The notes beneath the pieces were generated by a model. The model saw nothing but the letters and a program-made list of their open reading frames with translations, ran no database searches and was not told the DNA's origin. A program made the translations under genes and the position numbers. Below are positions 15,037-24,082 of a stretch of DNA of 64,000 nucleotides, piece after piece (positions within the stretch are counted from its first letter, which is position 1; each line of letters opens with the position of its first letter). Source of the stretch: CAYWBU01 sp942491525 (lineage in GTDB: Bacteria > Desulfobacterota > Desulfomonilia > UBA1062); contig CALOBW010000030.1 in the NCBI GenBank assembly GCA_942491525.1, positions 124,001 to 188,000 on the forward strand. Reading direction: 5' to 3'.

Positions 15037-17547
15037 ATGCAAAAGAAATGGACCGTACTTCTCGCATTGGCACTGCTGCTGAGCGCCTGCACCCCGGACG
15101 ACTATAGAGTTGAGCCGACCCCGGGAGCCCTCAAAAGTCCGGACTTTATAATCGCCGGTTACCTGCCGCTCTGGTCAGTTGAAACTTTTGATGCTGAGCA
15201 GGCCAGCATGCTGACAGATGTTATTCTTTTCTCACTCATGCCCACAGCTGACGGCCATCTGGACACAAGCGAGTTTGCCAACATCGATATTGATAAAATC
15301 AGACAGATCTGCAACGAGAACAACACGCGCCTGCTCTTCTGCCTGGGCGGCTGGGGCCGCTCGGACAACTTCGGCAAGTTTGCCGCCGACCCGGAGAAGC
15401 GCCGCCAGTTCATCGATGAGCTCTACGAGTACTGCGTGAAAAACGGTTTTGCCGGGGTCGACTATGACTGGGAGTTTCCTGAGACACCAAAGACCCGCAA
15501 GGCCTACCGCTACCTGCTCCAGGAGACCAAGGACCGCTTCGGTACCGACCTGCTGGTAACCTTTGCCATGGGCTCGGCCAAGGAGTTCGGCAGCGTCGAG
15601 AACAACCTGGCCGTCTTCAATTCAATCGACCGCGTTCACCTGATGTCCTACGACCACCCCGGCCGGCACGCCACCCTTGAGAAGGCCCAGGCCGACATCG
15701 GCTGGACCCGTTTCCTGGGCTGCCCTAAGGAGAAGATCGTACTGGGCGTGCCCTTCTATGCCCGCCCCTCTGTAAGAGTTGATAATGGCGCCGCCAAGAC
15801 CGCCCTGACCCTCTCCCAGGATTACGACCTGGCAGCCTATCCCCAGGTTGACGAGTGGGACGGCTACTACTTCAACAACGTGCGCACCCTCGAGACCAAG
15901 ACAAAGATGGCCGTCGAAGACGGCCTGGGCGGCATGATGTACTGGGCCATGAGCCAGGACACAGAGGACAATCTGCTCCTGAGCGCCATGCACAACTTTG
16001 CGGCCCGCTACGAAAGTGGCTCACTCAACCAGCCCGGCAATCCGGCCAAGCCCGAGCTTATTATGAACCACAGCAGCGAGCGTTTCACCGAGATCGGCCT
16101 GCAGCTGCAGTCCTGGATCACGTCTGGCAGACACGAGGTTACAACCGACTACCTGCGCGACTTCAATTTGACCACCGTATCCTTCTTTGAAGGCCAGCAT
16201 GCGGCCCCCTTCAACCCGGCCTATGGCGATTGGATTATGGCTGACGGGCTACAGGATCTGCAGTGGAGCATCACCGAGGCCCCGGTGGGCGAAGGCATCC
16301 GCGACAACCTTGCCGAGCTGGGAATCTATGTGCGCATGGGCGAAATCATCCCGCCTACCCAGGATATGATTGATAACGGCTACCTGAGCGCCGGGCAGCT
16401 CAAATATCTCGACCGCCTGACCACGGTCTGCTTCGGCGATGAGGAGTTCTACTCACGCAAGTTTGCCGAAGTCACCAAGGAGTATTTCGACCTCTCGCGC
16501 AACCACTATCCCGATGCCCTGGTGCACCTCAACCAGTACTGGGTATGGGACACCGGCCGCCAGTGGCAGCCCTGGCAGTACCGTGAATTTGTCGAGATCG
16601 CCCAGCCCGACCTGCTGACCTTTGACCACTACTACTTCAGCCAGAAGGGCCAGACCGACCTGATCAGAAAGCGCATGGGCGGCAGCCTGCTGGACATCTA
16701 CCGCTCCACCGCCTACATCCGCCAGTTTGCCATTGAGGGCCTGACCGGTGACGGCACCTCGCCCATTCCATTCGGTCAGTATGTGCTGGGCTTCACCACC
16801 GGCGATTTTCCCAACGCCACCGGCAGCTACCACATCACCGAATCCGAGATCCGCGGCTACTCATTCGCCACCCTGACCATGGGCGGCAAGTGGCTCAACT
16901 ACTTCCGCTGGCTGGAAGATGCGCCGCAGATCAGCCCGATCTTTGAATGGGGTCCCGATGGCAAAGCTGTACCCTCAGCCGGATTCTATCACTACGCCGA
17001 CGCCTGGAAGGAGGCGCGCAACCTGGGCAAGCATCTGGTCCGTTTAAGCAGCACCAATATCAGCCTCATTCCCGGTAAGCACTGGGCTGCCGGCCTGATA
17101 GTCGATAACACCAAGCCCTACAACGTCAGGCGCTGGAGCGCGCCCGACAACCGCTTCATCGCCGACATCAGTGCGCGCAACCTGGGCCCCACCAATGACG
17201 GCCTGCCAGGCGACGTGCTGATCGGCTACTTTGCGCCGCTGCCAGGCACTGCCGGCAGCGTGATCGCATCTGAGGATGACTACTACTTCATGCTCATGAA
17301 CGGCCTGACCCACGGCGACGGCCTGCCCGTTGAAGAGCAGATGGGCTCTGCCGATGAGACCGCTCAGCAGATCAGCGTGACCCTTGATTTCGGCGATCAT
17401 GCGCCCCTACTGCAGCGCGTCAGCCGCCTGAACGGCAAGGTTGAAGATGTGGCTCTGGAACACCTCTCCGGCAGTCAGTACCGCTTCAGCACCACCCTCG
17501 GAGGCGGCACCGCCGACCTCTTCATTGTTCCGGCTGGTTGGAAATAA
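15037..17547 (+). CDS. GH18 domain fused to a second large glycosidase-like region, lipoprotein
   Basis: An 836-residue lipoprotein (LSAC, Cys19). Residues about 35-330 are a GH18 chitinase/ENGase barrel with the catalytic DxDxE motif in GFAGVDYDWEFPE (about 142-154), LLFCLGGWGRS (strand 3) and the closing GGMMYWAMSQD (strand 8). Residues about 345-836 are a separate region that I do not recognise as a named family. It has the look of a second TIM-barrel glycosidase, Trp/Tyr-rich with LNQYWVWDTG, LLTFDHYYFSQ and GGKWLNYFRWLED, ending in a beta-sandwich-like part. The fusion suggests coupled attack on a chitin- or N-glycan-type polymer at the cell surface. Confidence 0.88.
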   Translation: MQKKWTVLLALALLLSACTPDDYRVEPTPGALKSPDFIIAGYLPLWSVETFDAEQASMLTDVILFSLMPTADGHLDTSEFANIDIDKIRQICNENNTRLLFCLGGWGRSDNFGKFAADPEKRRQFIDELYEYCVKNGFAGVDYDWEFPETPKTRKAYRYLLQETKDRFGTDLLVTFAMGSAKEFGSVENNLAVFNSIDRVHLMSYDHPGRHATLEKAQADIGWTRFLGCPKEKIVLGVPFYARPSVRVDNGAAKTALTLSQDYDLAAYPQVDEWDGYYFNNVRTLETKTKMAVEDGLGGMMYWAMSQDTEDNLLLSAMHNFAARYESGSLNQPGNPAKPELIMNHSSERFTEIGLQLQSWITSGRHEVTTDYLRDFNLTTVSFFEGQHAAPFNPAYGDWIMADGLQDLQWSITEAPVGEGIRDNLAELGIYVRMGEIIPPTQDMIDNGYLSAGQLKYLDRLTTVCFGDEEFYSRKFAEVTKEYFDLSRNHYPDALVHLNQYWVWDTGRQWQPWQYREFVEIAQPDLLTFDHYYFSQKGQTDLIRKRMGGSLLDIYRSTAYIRQFAIEGLTGDGTSPIPFGQYVLGFTTGDFPNATGSYHITESEIRGYSFATLTMGGKWLNYFRWLEDAPQISPIFEWGPDGKAVPSAGFYHYADAWKEARNLGKHLVRLSSTNISLIPGKHWAAGLIVDNTKPYNVRRWSAPDNRFIADISARNLGPTNDGLPGDVLIGYFAPLPGTAGSVIASEDDYYFMLMNGLTHGDGLPVEEQMGSADETAQQISVTLDFGDHAPLLQRVSRLNGKVEDVALEHLSGSQYRFSTTLGGGTADLFIVPAGWK

Positions 17548-17548
17548 T

Positions 17549-17586
17549 AGAAGAGCCCGGCCAATTGGCCGGGCTCTTCTTTGTCT
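17549..17586. terminator. strong bidirectional terminator (32-bp palindrome)
   Basis: The half AGAAGAGCCCGGCCAA is followed by its exact complement, a perfect 32-bp palindrome (17549-17580), then TTTG. It separates the rightward GH18 gene and the leftward surface-protein gene. Confidence 0.85.
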
Positions 17587-17601
17587 GACTAAATTTTCTA
17601 T

Positions 17602-20600
17602 TTACTGCTGATACTCATAGGCACCCATATCAACCGCGCCCACCACTCGAGAGTTCCCGTTAAAATCCAACGGCAGAGGCTCTTCGACATCACCGTCTTT
17701 GTCCAGGTCCCAAATGTCGGCCGGCAGCAGGCTAGTATCGCCGGTGTCAATGCAGGGGGAGTCAGACCGCAGCCTAAAATCACTACGACTCTCTGAGATA
17801 AATGAGGGATCAACATCAATATTGCCGCCGCCATCTATGCCAATACTTTTATCCCATGCACCGCTGCCGCCACTGCCTTGGATATTACAATTAACAAAAG
17901 CACTGCGATGTGATTCACCGTCTTCAGAATGTCCACCAAACATCTCGCCTGCTCCCATGATTATACAATTCTTAAACTTAGAACTGCCATCAATGTTCTG
18001 ATTCAGAAGTGTACCACTAGATAGGCTATTTCCATAAAAAGTGCTGTTGATAAATATTGGATTTGTGTCGTAATTAACCACAGTACCATTTGTAGCAGAG
18101 TGATTATTTGCTATCACGCTATTCACAATCAAATGTTTACTTTCTACAAAATCACAACTATCAGAGAACTGCAATGCTTGCCCAGACGTATTTCCTGAAA
18201 TAGAACAGTTAAATAAAGCAACATCGGAATCATGCACCTCCAGTCCGCCACCGCGGTTTCCATCAATTTTACAGTTGTACATATTTACAACAGCCCTATT
18301 TCTATAGGAACCCCAAGCGGATACTCCTCCCCCATAATCATTATTCACAATATTACAATTTTTTAACTCCGCATTGAGTTGACCGGATGATTTCACCCTA
18401 AATTTAATAGCGCCAGAATTATTGCGTACTACACAGTTGTTAAGTTCAAAACTACTAACACCATGCTCTACCCTCAGCCAAATCCCGACACCGCCATTCT
18501 TCTCAATAATACAGTTCTCCATTTGAACATTGGTAGCTATCTCCCTGGCGTCAAAATAGATCCCACCATGTGAACCACTAGACATAATGGTGAAACCATC
18601 AATCAAAGTTTGCTCTGAAACACCCTTTAAATGAACTACACGCCGAACATTCTCTAAAAGATCACCATCCTGCCAAACACCCTCACCATGACTATAACCA
18701 CCAGAACCATCGGCATCATAATAGAAAAGACTTTCAGAAAACCGCCCCTGATCACCTTCTCTTACATAACGTTTATTATCTGTACCTAAAGTTATAATTG
18801 TATCTATTTCACTCTCAAAGGTACCGTTCCCATTCTCATCATACCAAATATTATCATCTTTCTTGTACTCACCATGATAATAGTAGAAACTATTATAAAA
18901 GAGCCCAGACTGAGACCCTTGCGCTCCATCAACCAAAGAATCCTCTCCAACAAAAACTACAGGGTCAGACGACGATTGATAACTCCCAACACCGTCGTCA
19001 TTCTGAAGCATATCGCCGCTGAGAATTGACTTGTTCTGTTGATAATCCCGCTGAATCAACCCAGTCTCAGCACCACTAAAGCCACCATAGAGTTTTACGC
19101 CATCCGGAATATTAAACGTCACATCCATTAGCCCAGCTTCGTCATTACCCAAAGGCACCATCAATGACGGCAAATAGACGCCTCCCGCGACCCAAATTTG
19201 ATCGCCGGGCTGAGCAACACTCAAGGCAGCCTGCAAATCTTTAAATGCATTGGGCCAATCTGCACCACTGTTTTCACCAGTCGCACTCCCATCAACGCAT
19301 AATGGATCAACACCAATACCAGCCAGATTGATTACATAAGGAGCAACCTCAGAATCACTATGATTAATGATTAATTGAGAACTATACGCCCCCAGCTCTG
19401 ATGGATCAAATTGGACATTAACACTGGCTTTTTTATAAGCTCCTATCTCAAGATGATTGGTCGTATTCGACAATTTAAATGCCTGATCTCCAGATAGACC
19501 AAGATCGACATACAAAGATCCATTACCAGTGTTTTGGATTGTAAAAGTATGAGTCATGCTCCCAGCCAGCATAACATGACCAAAATCAATATCCCCAGAA
19601 TTGACAGCAATTGCCCCACGTGTGCCCGCACCCCTGAGATGGACATATCTAGGATTCTGGACTGTCGGATCATTGTGATAGATTCTTAGCCCAGCACGCT
19701 CTGTTCCCTGCTCTCGAGCATCAAACTGAACATAAATAACCTGCTCATCACCGGGCATAAGATCAATATCTTCATAGACATCAGAGCCTGGAAAACTGAA
19801 ACAATCTGAGCCATAAATATTGGCCGAGATTGTCAGAACGCCACTACCATCATTACGAATCAAAAACCCATGTACAGAGGGAGAGTTCCCCAAAGGGATA
19901 CCACCAAAGTCAAATGGCTTTGTATCAACCCAGATCTTTCCCTGAATGCCTTCACCTAAAAGTCTCAGTTTAACCGGACTGCCCATATTGAGTGCATTAT
20001 GATCAATCCTAATTGATCGTTCATGTACCCCAACTGATTGGGGAGCATACCGAACAGTCAGTGGCAAACCTGTACCAGGCTTGACATACACATTCTCACG
20101 ATTGGGCGGTGAAACAACAGAAAAACCCAAATGTTCGATCAAACTAGCATTAATCCTAAGATCAGCATTTCCACTATTCTCAATCATCACATCAAAGGTA
20201 GAAGGTTCACTGCCCAACTCAATTTTCCCAAAATCGACTTCAGAGGTACTGATCGACATGAGACTTCCAGTACCCACACCACTCAGATCGATCATTATTG
20301 GATTGTCTGCTGAAGAATCGTTATGAGTTATTTTCAGCTGCGCCTGTTTACTTCCAATTTCAACTGGGTCATACGCAACCTTTACCCCTAAAGTGCTATG
20401 GGCATTAATCTTAACTTCTGAACCAGCTACGGGAGATTGTACGTTGAAACTTGGGTCTCCTACTATCTCAACTGATATAGTTAATGAACTACCTCCCTTA
20501 TTCTCAATAACAAACTCATGGACCGACGGTTGACCTTTAACCGCCACATTTCCATAATCAAAGGGCTCTGTATCCACTGCAATCTTACAACCACTCAAAA

Positions 20601-20646
20601 AGAACGCCAGGCAGGATACCAACAACAATCTTTTAGAAATTCTCAC
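17602..20646 (-). CDS. choice-of-anchor D repeats plus right-handed beta-helix surface lipoprotein
   Basis: About 1014 residues starting at a GTG (20646) preceded by AGAGGAGA; further upstream codons lack a site. The signal peptide ends FLSGC (Cys20). Four Ig-like choice-of-anchor D repeats follow (roughly 22-455). Each has a FDYG/VDFG/FDFG/IDFG start, a VIENKG-type centre and an IxHND(x)...L.G.G end. After CVDGSATGENSGADWPNAFKDLQAAL comes a parallel beta-helix (about 465-1000) rich in NCxIxxN rungs, ending VVGAVDMGAYEYQQ, a C-terminal choice-of-anchor Q-like motif. It is probably a surface adhesin or polysaccharide-binding protein. The gene is visibly AT-richer than its neighbours, a sign of transfer. 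Confidence 0.85.
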   Translation of the reverse strand: MRISKRLLLVSCLAFFLSGCKIAVDTEPFDYGNVAVKGQPSVHEFVIENKGGSSLTISVEIVGDPSFNVQSPVAGSEVKINAHSTLGVKVAYDPVEIGSKQAQLKITHNDSSADNPIMIDLSGVGTGSLMSISTSEVDFGKIELGSEPSTFDVMIENSGNADLRINASLIEHLGFSVVSPPNRENVYVKPGTGLPLTVRYAPQSVGVHERSIRIDHNALNMGSPVKLRLLGEGIQGKIWVDTKPFDFGGIPLGNSPSVHGFLIRNDGSGVLTISANIYGSDCFSFPGSDVYEDIDLMPGDEQVIYVQFDAREQGTERAGLRIYHNDPTVQNPRYVHLRGAGTRGAIAVNSGDIDFGHVMLAGSMTHTFTIQNTGNGSLYVDLGLSGDQAFKLSNTTNHLEIGAYKKASVNVQFDPSELGAYSSQLIINHSDSEVAPYVINLAGIGVDPLCVDGSATGENSGADWPNAFKDLQAALSVAQPGDQIWVAGGVYLPSLMVPLGNDEAGLMDVTFNIPDGVKLYGGFSGAETGLIQRDYQQNKSILSGDMLQNDDGVGSYQSSSDPVVFVGEDSLVDGAQGSQSGLFYNSFYYYHGEYKKDDNIWYDENGNGTFESEIDTIITLGTDNKRYVREGDQGRFSESLFYYDADGSGGYSHGEGVWQDGDLLENVRRVVHLKGVSEQTLIDGFTIMSSGSHGGIYFDAREIATNVQMENCIIEKNGGVGIWLRVEHGVSSFELNNCVVRNNSGAIKFRVKSSGQLNAELKNCNIVNNDYGGGVSAWGSYRNRAVVNMYNCKIDGNRGGGLEVHDSDVALFNCSISGNTSGQALQFSDSCDFVESKHLIVNSVIANNHSATNGTVVNYDTNPIFINSTFYGNSLSSGTLLNQNIDGSSKFKNCIIMGAGEMFGGHSEDGESHRSAFVNCNIQGSGGSGAWDKSIGIDGGGNIDVDPSFISESRSDFRLRSDSPCIDTGDTSLLPADIWDLDKDGDVEEPLPLDFNGNSRVVGAVDMGAYEYQQ

Positions 20647-20790
20647 ACGATGTCTCCTCTTGATGTCAGATACAAGGCCCATATCACAGCATAAACCCAC
20701 ATTCACTTTACAAAATGGTAAGTTACAAGATTTTACACTCAACCACACATAATCAGAATTTCATTCACTCCAGCTCCAATCACAATCCGC

Positions 20791-20818
20791 AAAAAAGAAG
20801 AGGAGCCTTACGGCTCCT
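20791..20818 (-). terminator. terminator of the candidate small RNA
   Basis: On the minus strand AGGAGCC, loop GTAA, GGCTCCT, then CTTC and TTTTTT. It lies upstream of the surface-protein start, so it terminates an independent transcript or attenuates that gene. Confidence 0.65.
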
Positions 20819-20995
20819 TGAGAGGGGTAATTCTGAATCATGGGTAGGTTTCAGAATCACCAATAACAACTGATTGGAGATGGGTGACCGCAGGCGGTCA
20901 CCCTGGGTAGTCAGTTAAGGGCGGACAGGCATATGAAATAATTGAGCCTCCACTGTCCGCTAACCATCAACCCGGGTTGAGTCTCTTTTTGACGC
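20791..20995 (-). ncRNA. candidate structured small RNA
   Basis: About 200 nt on the minus strand with a chain of perfect hairpins: TCAACCCGGGTTGA (20967-20980), GCGGACAG/CTGTCCGC (20921-20928 and 20953-20960) extended by GTTA/TAAC, GGGTGACCGC/GCGGTCACCC (20882-20903), CCAAT/ATTGG (20860-20877) and ATTCTGAA/TTCAGAAT (20830-20857). A terminator hairpin with six T ends it. A TTGACG/TATGAA promoter-like pair lies just upstream (21032-21002). I do not recognise the class; it could also be the 5' leader of the surface protein gene at 20646. Confidence 0.45.
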
Positions 20996-21370
20996 CTAAA
21001 TTTCATAGCTGAAACGTGTCTCTGACCGTCAAACCCCAAGCTGCAAAAACAGATTAAACTATAAAATTTCTACTGTCAAGTGTATGATTTAATTGATAAA
21101 ATATCACAACAAACCATTCACACCAAGGTCTCTGTCAAAAAATTAGAACCCGTTCAGCCTGTAAAATCCTACAACAAACCAGGTTCAACTTTTACAAGTT
21201 ACGCCATCGAACAGGATTCAATCCGGCCGAATGTTGAGATTAGAATAAAAAAATTAGATATTGCAACACACTAGAGTTTACGATATAATTTAAGTTTCAT
21301 AGCTGACGTGACTCAAAGTTTAGATTTCTGCTGCACTTGTAATTAATCAAACAACAATGAGGAGGAAATC
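20996..21370. other. intergenic region with a duplicated promoter-like sequence
   Basis: AT-rich gap before the SDR gene. TTTCATAGCTGA occurs twice (21001-21012 and 21295-21306), in both cases followed by CGTG within 2 bases. The first copy overlaps the -10 region proposed for the small RNA. An open frame at 21080-21274 has no ribosome site and is not called. The SDR ribosome site GAGGAGG is at the right end. Confidence 0.35.
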
Positions 21371-22438
21371 ATGATCACAGTCACCGGAGCAACAGGTCAC
21401 CTGGGAAACAACATTGTCCGCACCCTGCTGAACAACAACCATAAGGTCAGAGCACTGATCTACCCCGGCGAGGATGAATCGGCCCTTGCCGGACTCGCGG
21501 TCGAGCGCGCCTACGGCAACATCCTCAAGATTGAGGATCTACGCCGGGCCTTCAAGGACACTTCAGCCGTGATCCACTGCGCCGGCCAGATATCGATCCT
21601 GACCAGGTGCTACCACCAGCTCTACCCCATCAATGTGGCCGGCGTGCGCAACGTGGTCGAGGCCGGCCGCTTCTGCGGCATCAAGAAACTGATCCACATC
21701 GCATCCTTTGACGCCATCAGCCTTGACCCGACCGGCAAATGCGTTGATGAAGGGCTCGGATTCAACCCGGCCCACGCCATGACCGAATATGGCCAGACCA
21801 AGGCCGAAGGCGCCCAGATCGTGCTGGATGCGGTCAAGACCTACGGCATGGATGCCACCATCCTGACCCCGGTCACCATTGTCGGCCCCAATGACTTCAG
21901 GCCCTCAGCCATGGGCGGCGTGCTGGTCGACTTCGCCAATGGACGCCTGCCGGCCATCACCACCGGCCATCTGGCCTTTGTGGACGCCCGGGATATCGCC
22001 CAGGCCGCGCTCAACGCCCTGGACTCCGGCACCCGCGGCGCAAACTACATCTGCTCATCCGAAGAGATGACGGTGACCGGATACATGAATCTGCTGGCCC
22101 ATATCACCAGGATGCCCACACCGCTCATCAACATCCCCATCGAGGCCATGTACCACCTCGCCTGGTTTGCCGAGAAGATGTATATGGTTCTAAAAATGGA
22201 GCCCCATTTTACCCAGGGCTCCATGGCCCTGCTCAAGAACGGCATGTGCACAAGCAATCAGAAGACCTGCCGCGAACTTGAGGTGGCATTCCGGCCCGTC
22301 GAGGAGACCCTGCGCGACCAGATTGAGTGGTTCAGCAGGCGCGGCCTGATCAAGACCGAGAGCCGCATCTACAAGCTGCGCAGCGCCCAGTACCGGCCGC
22401 TAATACCAGGCTACCCGGCTGCCAGCCCCGCAGAATAA
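21371..22438 (+). CDS. extended SDR, NAD-dependent epimerase/dehydratase
   Basis: A 355-residue Rossmann-fold enzyme of the extended short-chain dehydrogenase family, acting on nucleotide sugars, steroids or similar ketones/alcohols. The glycine motif TGATGHLG (5-12) binds NAD(P); the catalytic pair is in EYGQTKAE (Tyr about 138, Lys about 142). Around residue 72 is HCAGQISI, then NVAGVRNVVEA. The C-terminal third is helical and resembles dihydroflavonol-reductase-like or 3-beta-HSD-like members. The start follows GAGGAGG. It is a single gene closed by a strong hairpin; the substrate is unknown. Confidence 0.88.
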   Translation: MITVTGATGHLGNNIVRTLLNNNHKVRALIYPGEDESALAGLAVERAYGNILKIEDLRRAFKDTSAVIHCAGQISILTRCYHQLYPINVAGVRNVVEAGRFCGIKKLIHIASFDAISLDPTGKCVDEGLGFNPAHAMTEYGQTKAEGAQIVLDAVKTYGMDATILTPVTIVGPNDFRPSAMGGVLVDFANGRLPAITTGHLAFVDARDIAQAALNALDSGTRGANYICSSEEMTVTGYMNLLAHITRMPTPLINIPIEAMYHLAWFAEKMYMVLKMEPHFTQGSMALLKNGMCTSNQKTCRELEVAFRPVEETLRDQIEWFSRRGLIKTESRIYKLRSAQYRPLIPGYPAASPAE

Positions 22439-22446
22439 TGAAAGAA

Positions 22447-22473
22447 TCCGGGGGAGCCTCTTGCTCCCCCGGA
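22447..22473. terminator. hairpin between convergent genes
   Basis: TCCGGGGGAGC, loop CTCTT, GCTCCCCCGGA: a perfect 11-bp stem directly after the SDR stop and before the convergent DUF6463-like gene. T-rich stretches lie on both sides, so it can terminate both. Confidence 0.7.
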
Positions 22474-22522
22474 GATTGGCTGATTTTCCAAGCATAGCTG
22501 AAATAGATGGACCGGGTTACAT

Positions 22523-22876
22523 CTATGATCTTGATGCTACAATTACGGCCAGGGCGGGCGGGAAGAGCAGCCAGAAGCCGGAAGCCGGGAGCAGGACAAC
22601 TGCAACGACGCCATTCAGCAGCAGACCCCACCCCAGAGATCCGGGCAGGGGCGCGACCCCTCTCTTCTCCAAGGCATCGACCATAAAGCCAAGAACATAG
22701 TACAACAGGCCCCACAGCAAAAAGAAAACCGGCGAGCTCACTCTGGAATCGGTTTTCACCGCATTCAGAACACCACTCTTGATAATTTCCAACCAGACAT
22801 CAGAGTATACAACCAGGGCAAAAATGGTGTGCAAAGTTGCGGTTCCGATAATCCAACGACCTATCCAGCGTTTCAT
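22523..22876 (-). CDS. DUF6463-like small membrane protein
   Basis: A 117-residue inner-membrane protein with about four hydrophobic helices (approx. 8-28, 47-67, 80-96, 98-113). The N-terminus MKRWIGRWIIGTATLHTIFALVV and the central FFLLWGLLYYVLGFMVDALEKRG match my memory of the DUF6463 family. No function is known. The ribosome site AGGAG precedes the ATG. It lies downstream of the phosphohydrolase gene's promoter side and reads left as a single unit. Confidence 0.75.
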   Translation of the reverse strand: MKRWIGRWIIGTATLHTIFALVVYSDVWLEIIKSGVLNAVKTDSRVSSPVFFLLWGLLYYVLGFMVDALEKRGVAPLPGSLGWGLLLNGVVAVVLLPASGFWLLFPPALAVIVASRS

Positions 22877-22962
22877 AGAAGACTCCTAACAATTCAATTA
22901 CCAATACATAAATCATATTCGGAATACCCCAAATATTGAGTTCTGTCTCCAGCAAATCCAGG

Positions 22963-24027
22963 CTAACGCTTAAGCTTAAAATCAGTGACCACGCCAAAAT
23001 GATCGGACGGCATCACGGCGCCCGTGTTGGAGCAGACCTCAGAGCTGATCACATCCGGCAGGCTGGCGTTGGCCAGAATAAAGTCGATGCGCCAGCGCAC
23101 AAAATCAGAGTAGGCGGTAACATGATCATGAAGGCTGCCGTACTTCCTGTCCAGATCAGCCCTGTAGAGGTTGATGACATTCACATTCAGCTGATCATCC
23201 CAGGTGTAGCCGGGCTCGCTGTTGACCAGCGCATAGGTGTCATAGAAGCCGGCAGCGTAGATAATCCCCATCTCCTCCCAATGGGGCTCGGCATTGAAGT
23301 CACCCATCAGAATCAGGGGGGCCCCGGCCGGCACGACCTCCTTCAAATAGGCGACCATCTGCGAGAACTCGCTGCGGCGCAACTCACTGTCGGCCTTTAA
23401 CTTGCCTAGGGCCGCCGCATAATCCTCATCCGTATAGCCCCACCTGTCTTTCAGCTGCGCCATCAGCTTCAGCGACCACCCATTATGGGGGGCCGAAAAG
23501 TGGGGATGGGTGGTGGCCACATAGATATCCCGGCCGGCCACGCTGACCTTGCCCACCAGCACCTGGGTGCCGTCGCCGAAGTTCCAGGACCAGTGTTTGT
23601 GCTGGGGCCCGCCGCTGAGCTGCTTGCGGCCGACCGGCTCCAGCTTGAGCCCCTTGCGGGCCAGCAGCACGTCACCGGCGCGAAAGTTGACCGGCAGTCC
23701 CAGGCCGCCGAGCCTGAGGCCCGAATCCGACATGTGCTGGATATAGTCATAGTCCAGATCCTCGGCCAGCCGTCTGGCGTAGGCCGGCAGCGGGTTGGCC
23801 TCATTGATGCCGATCACGTCCGGGTTGAGCCGCCTGATCTCACGGACCAGGGCCTGGTAACGCTCTTCGCGGGCCTCGTCACTCTCCATGTAGCCCATTT
23901 TGATGTTGCCCACATAGTTCAGGCCGGGCCAAATATTCTGGCTCATGACCCGCAGGTTTACATCTTCAGCCGCCAGCAGGGCCGGCGCCCAGAGAGTCAT
24001 AACCAGCCAGATTAATAGTTTTTTCAT
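22963..24027 (-). CDS. exported endonuclease/exonuclease/phosphatase-family hydrolase
   Basis: A 354-residue protein with a cleavable signal peptide (ends ALLAAED, about residue 20) and the EEP fold. Motifs: MSQNIWPG (metal Asn), PDVIGINEA (catalytic Glu), THPHF, LMGDFNAEPHW (Asp/Asn pair) and the final SDHFGVVTDF (catalytic His). Related enzymes are DNase I-like nucleases, sphingomyelinases and inositol phosphatases; the substrate is not decidable, and export suggests a nutrient or lipid phosphodiesterase. The start at 24027 follows GGAGGC, which is buried in a strong mRNA hairpin (24032-24073). Confidence 0.87.
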   Translation of the reverse strand: MKKLLIWLVMTLWAPALLAAEDVNLRVMSQNIWPGLNYVGNIKMGYMESDEAREERYQALVREIRRLNPDVIGINEANPLPAYARRLAEDLDYDYIQHMSDSGLRLGGLGLPVNFRAGDVLLARKGLKLEPVGRKQLSGGPQHKHWSWNFGDGTQVLVGKVSVAGRDIYVATTHPHFSAPHNGWSLKLMAQLKDRWGYTDEDYAAALGKLKADSELRRSEFSQMVAYLKEVVPAGAPLILMGDFNAEPHWEEMGIIYAAGFYDTYALVNSEPGYTWDDQLNVNVINLYRADLDRKYGSLHDHVTAYSDFVRWRIDFILANASLPDVISSEVCSNTGAVMPSDHFGVVTDFKLKR

Positions 24028-24031
24028 AAGT

Positions 24032-24073
24032 GCCTCCATTTAAATCAGACTACAGTCCAATTTAAATGGAGGC
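24032..24073 (-). promoter_or_regulatory. perfect 14-bp hairpin hiding a ribosome binding site
   Basis: GCCTCCATTTAAAT (24032-24045) and ATTTAAATGGAGGC (24060-24073) are exact inverted copies with a 14-base loop. On the mRNA the second arm contains the GGAGG of the phosphohydrolase gene, 5 bases before its ATG, so folding would block its translation. It lies between the amidohydrolase stop and that start. Confidence 0.6.
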
Positions 24074-24082
24074 AAGTTGAAT

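Noticed and set aside
21080..21274. 64-codon open frame before the SDR gene
   Set aside because: No ribosome site and in AT-rich intergenic DNA; chance frame.
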